Shown here: positions 29,060 through 29,114 of the stretch, one piece after another
Position numbering within the stretch: the first letter of the stretch is position 1
How the letters are laid out: each line of letters starts with the position of its first letter
Virus record (IMG/VR): IMGVR_UViG_3300044682_000088
Location: 1-29,114 of that record
Strand: one strand, 5' to 3'
DNA from: a virus
DNA length: 29,114 bases
The notes under the pieces: model-generated
What the model saw: the letters and a program-made list of their open reading frames with translations, nothing else
Told to the model about the DNA's origin: nothing
The model's database searches: none
Program-made: the position numbers and the translations under genes

Positions 29060-29114
29060 GGAGTAACCACGTCACCCGAAGGACATGACCGAATTTTCGT
29101 CGCATCGATATTCG
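29060..29114 (-). repeat. 55-bp inverted repeat, right copy (runs off the window)
   Basis: Reverse complement is identical to 16336..16390 over 55 bases up to the window edge, so the repeat is probably longer on the right. Confidence 0.9.
29072..29114 (-). CDS. 3' end of a second copy of the 58-aa acidic protein (partial)
   Basis: The last 13 codons plus stop read YRCDENSVMSFG in the same frame as the gene at 16202..16378. The rest lies beyond the window. Confidence 0.6.
   Translation of the reverse strand, partial: EYRCDENSVMSFG

Noticed and set aside
1-29114. CRISPR array, complete insertion sequence, rRNA
   Set aside because: No regularly spaced direct repeats, no transposase gene with terminal inverted repeats, and no rRNA-like sequence were seen.

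Overview
The window looks like part of a tailed bacteriophage or prophage genome from a GC-rich proteobacterial host. The codon style and the small conserved phage proteins suggest an alphaproteobacterium, but that is inference. Phage hallmarks are a large terminase subunit at 14468..16141, a probable small terminase just upstream, a portal protein at the start of a giant fusion protein (19525..26835), tightly overlapping genes (ATGA, GTGA and TGATG junctions) and many small unknown genes. No tRNA, rRNA or CRISPR array was seen, and no gene-free stretch exceeds about 210 bases.

Layout. 1..10222 (+ strand) is a DNA-modification and early module: the 3' end of an N4/N6 DNA methyltransferase overlapped by an HNH gene; a parS-like palindrome; a Vsr/DUF559-like nuclease; a DUF1376-type replication protein; a large C5 methyltransferase with an HNH gene nested in another frame; a truncated N4/N6 methyltransferase interrupted by a minus-strand cargo gene; a chain of small genes; a ParB-domain protein; and a second C5 methyltransferase whose catalytic Cys is split by a LAGLIDADG intein. 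10134..11770 (- strand) holds a uracil-DNA glycosylase-like gene, a zinc-finger protein, a Lys/Ala-rich H1-like protein and a helix-turn-helix protein behind a TATAAT promoter. 11931..28451 (+ strand) is the packaging and head module. 28454..29114 (- strand) is a set of small accessory genes. The last 55 bases are a perfect inverted copy of 16336..16390.

How it works together. The head module ends in two multidomain proteins. The first (2436 aa) fuses the portal to a Cys-rich patch, a kinase-like fold, a Nudix domain, a helical hydrophobic domain and a C-terminal ADP-ribosyltransferase. The second (538 aa) carries an ART-PolyVal-like domain and a RelA/SpoT-like domain. The modules are joined by a repeated linker of the form HPRGQPxNAGQF. 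This matches the theme of phage polyvalent proteins, whose effectors are thought to be carried in the head and delivered with the DNA.

The most unusual feature is a recurring architecture. At three loci (window start, C5 methyltransferase, portal intein) an HNH-type or zinc-ribbon ORF lies inside an essential-looking gene, in the same relative frame (one base before the host codons). In each case the host frame stays open across the insert and resumes with conserved motifs. Together with the intein in the second C5 methyltransferase, this short window has four endonuclease-associated invasions of conserved sites.
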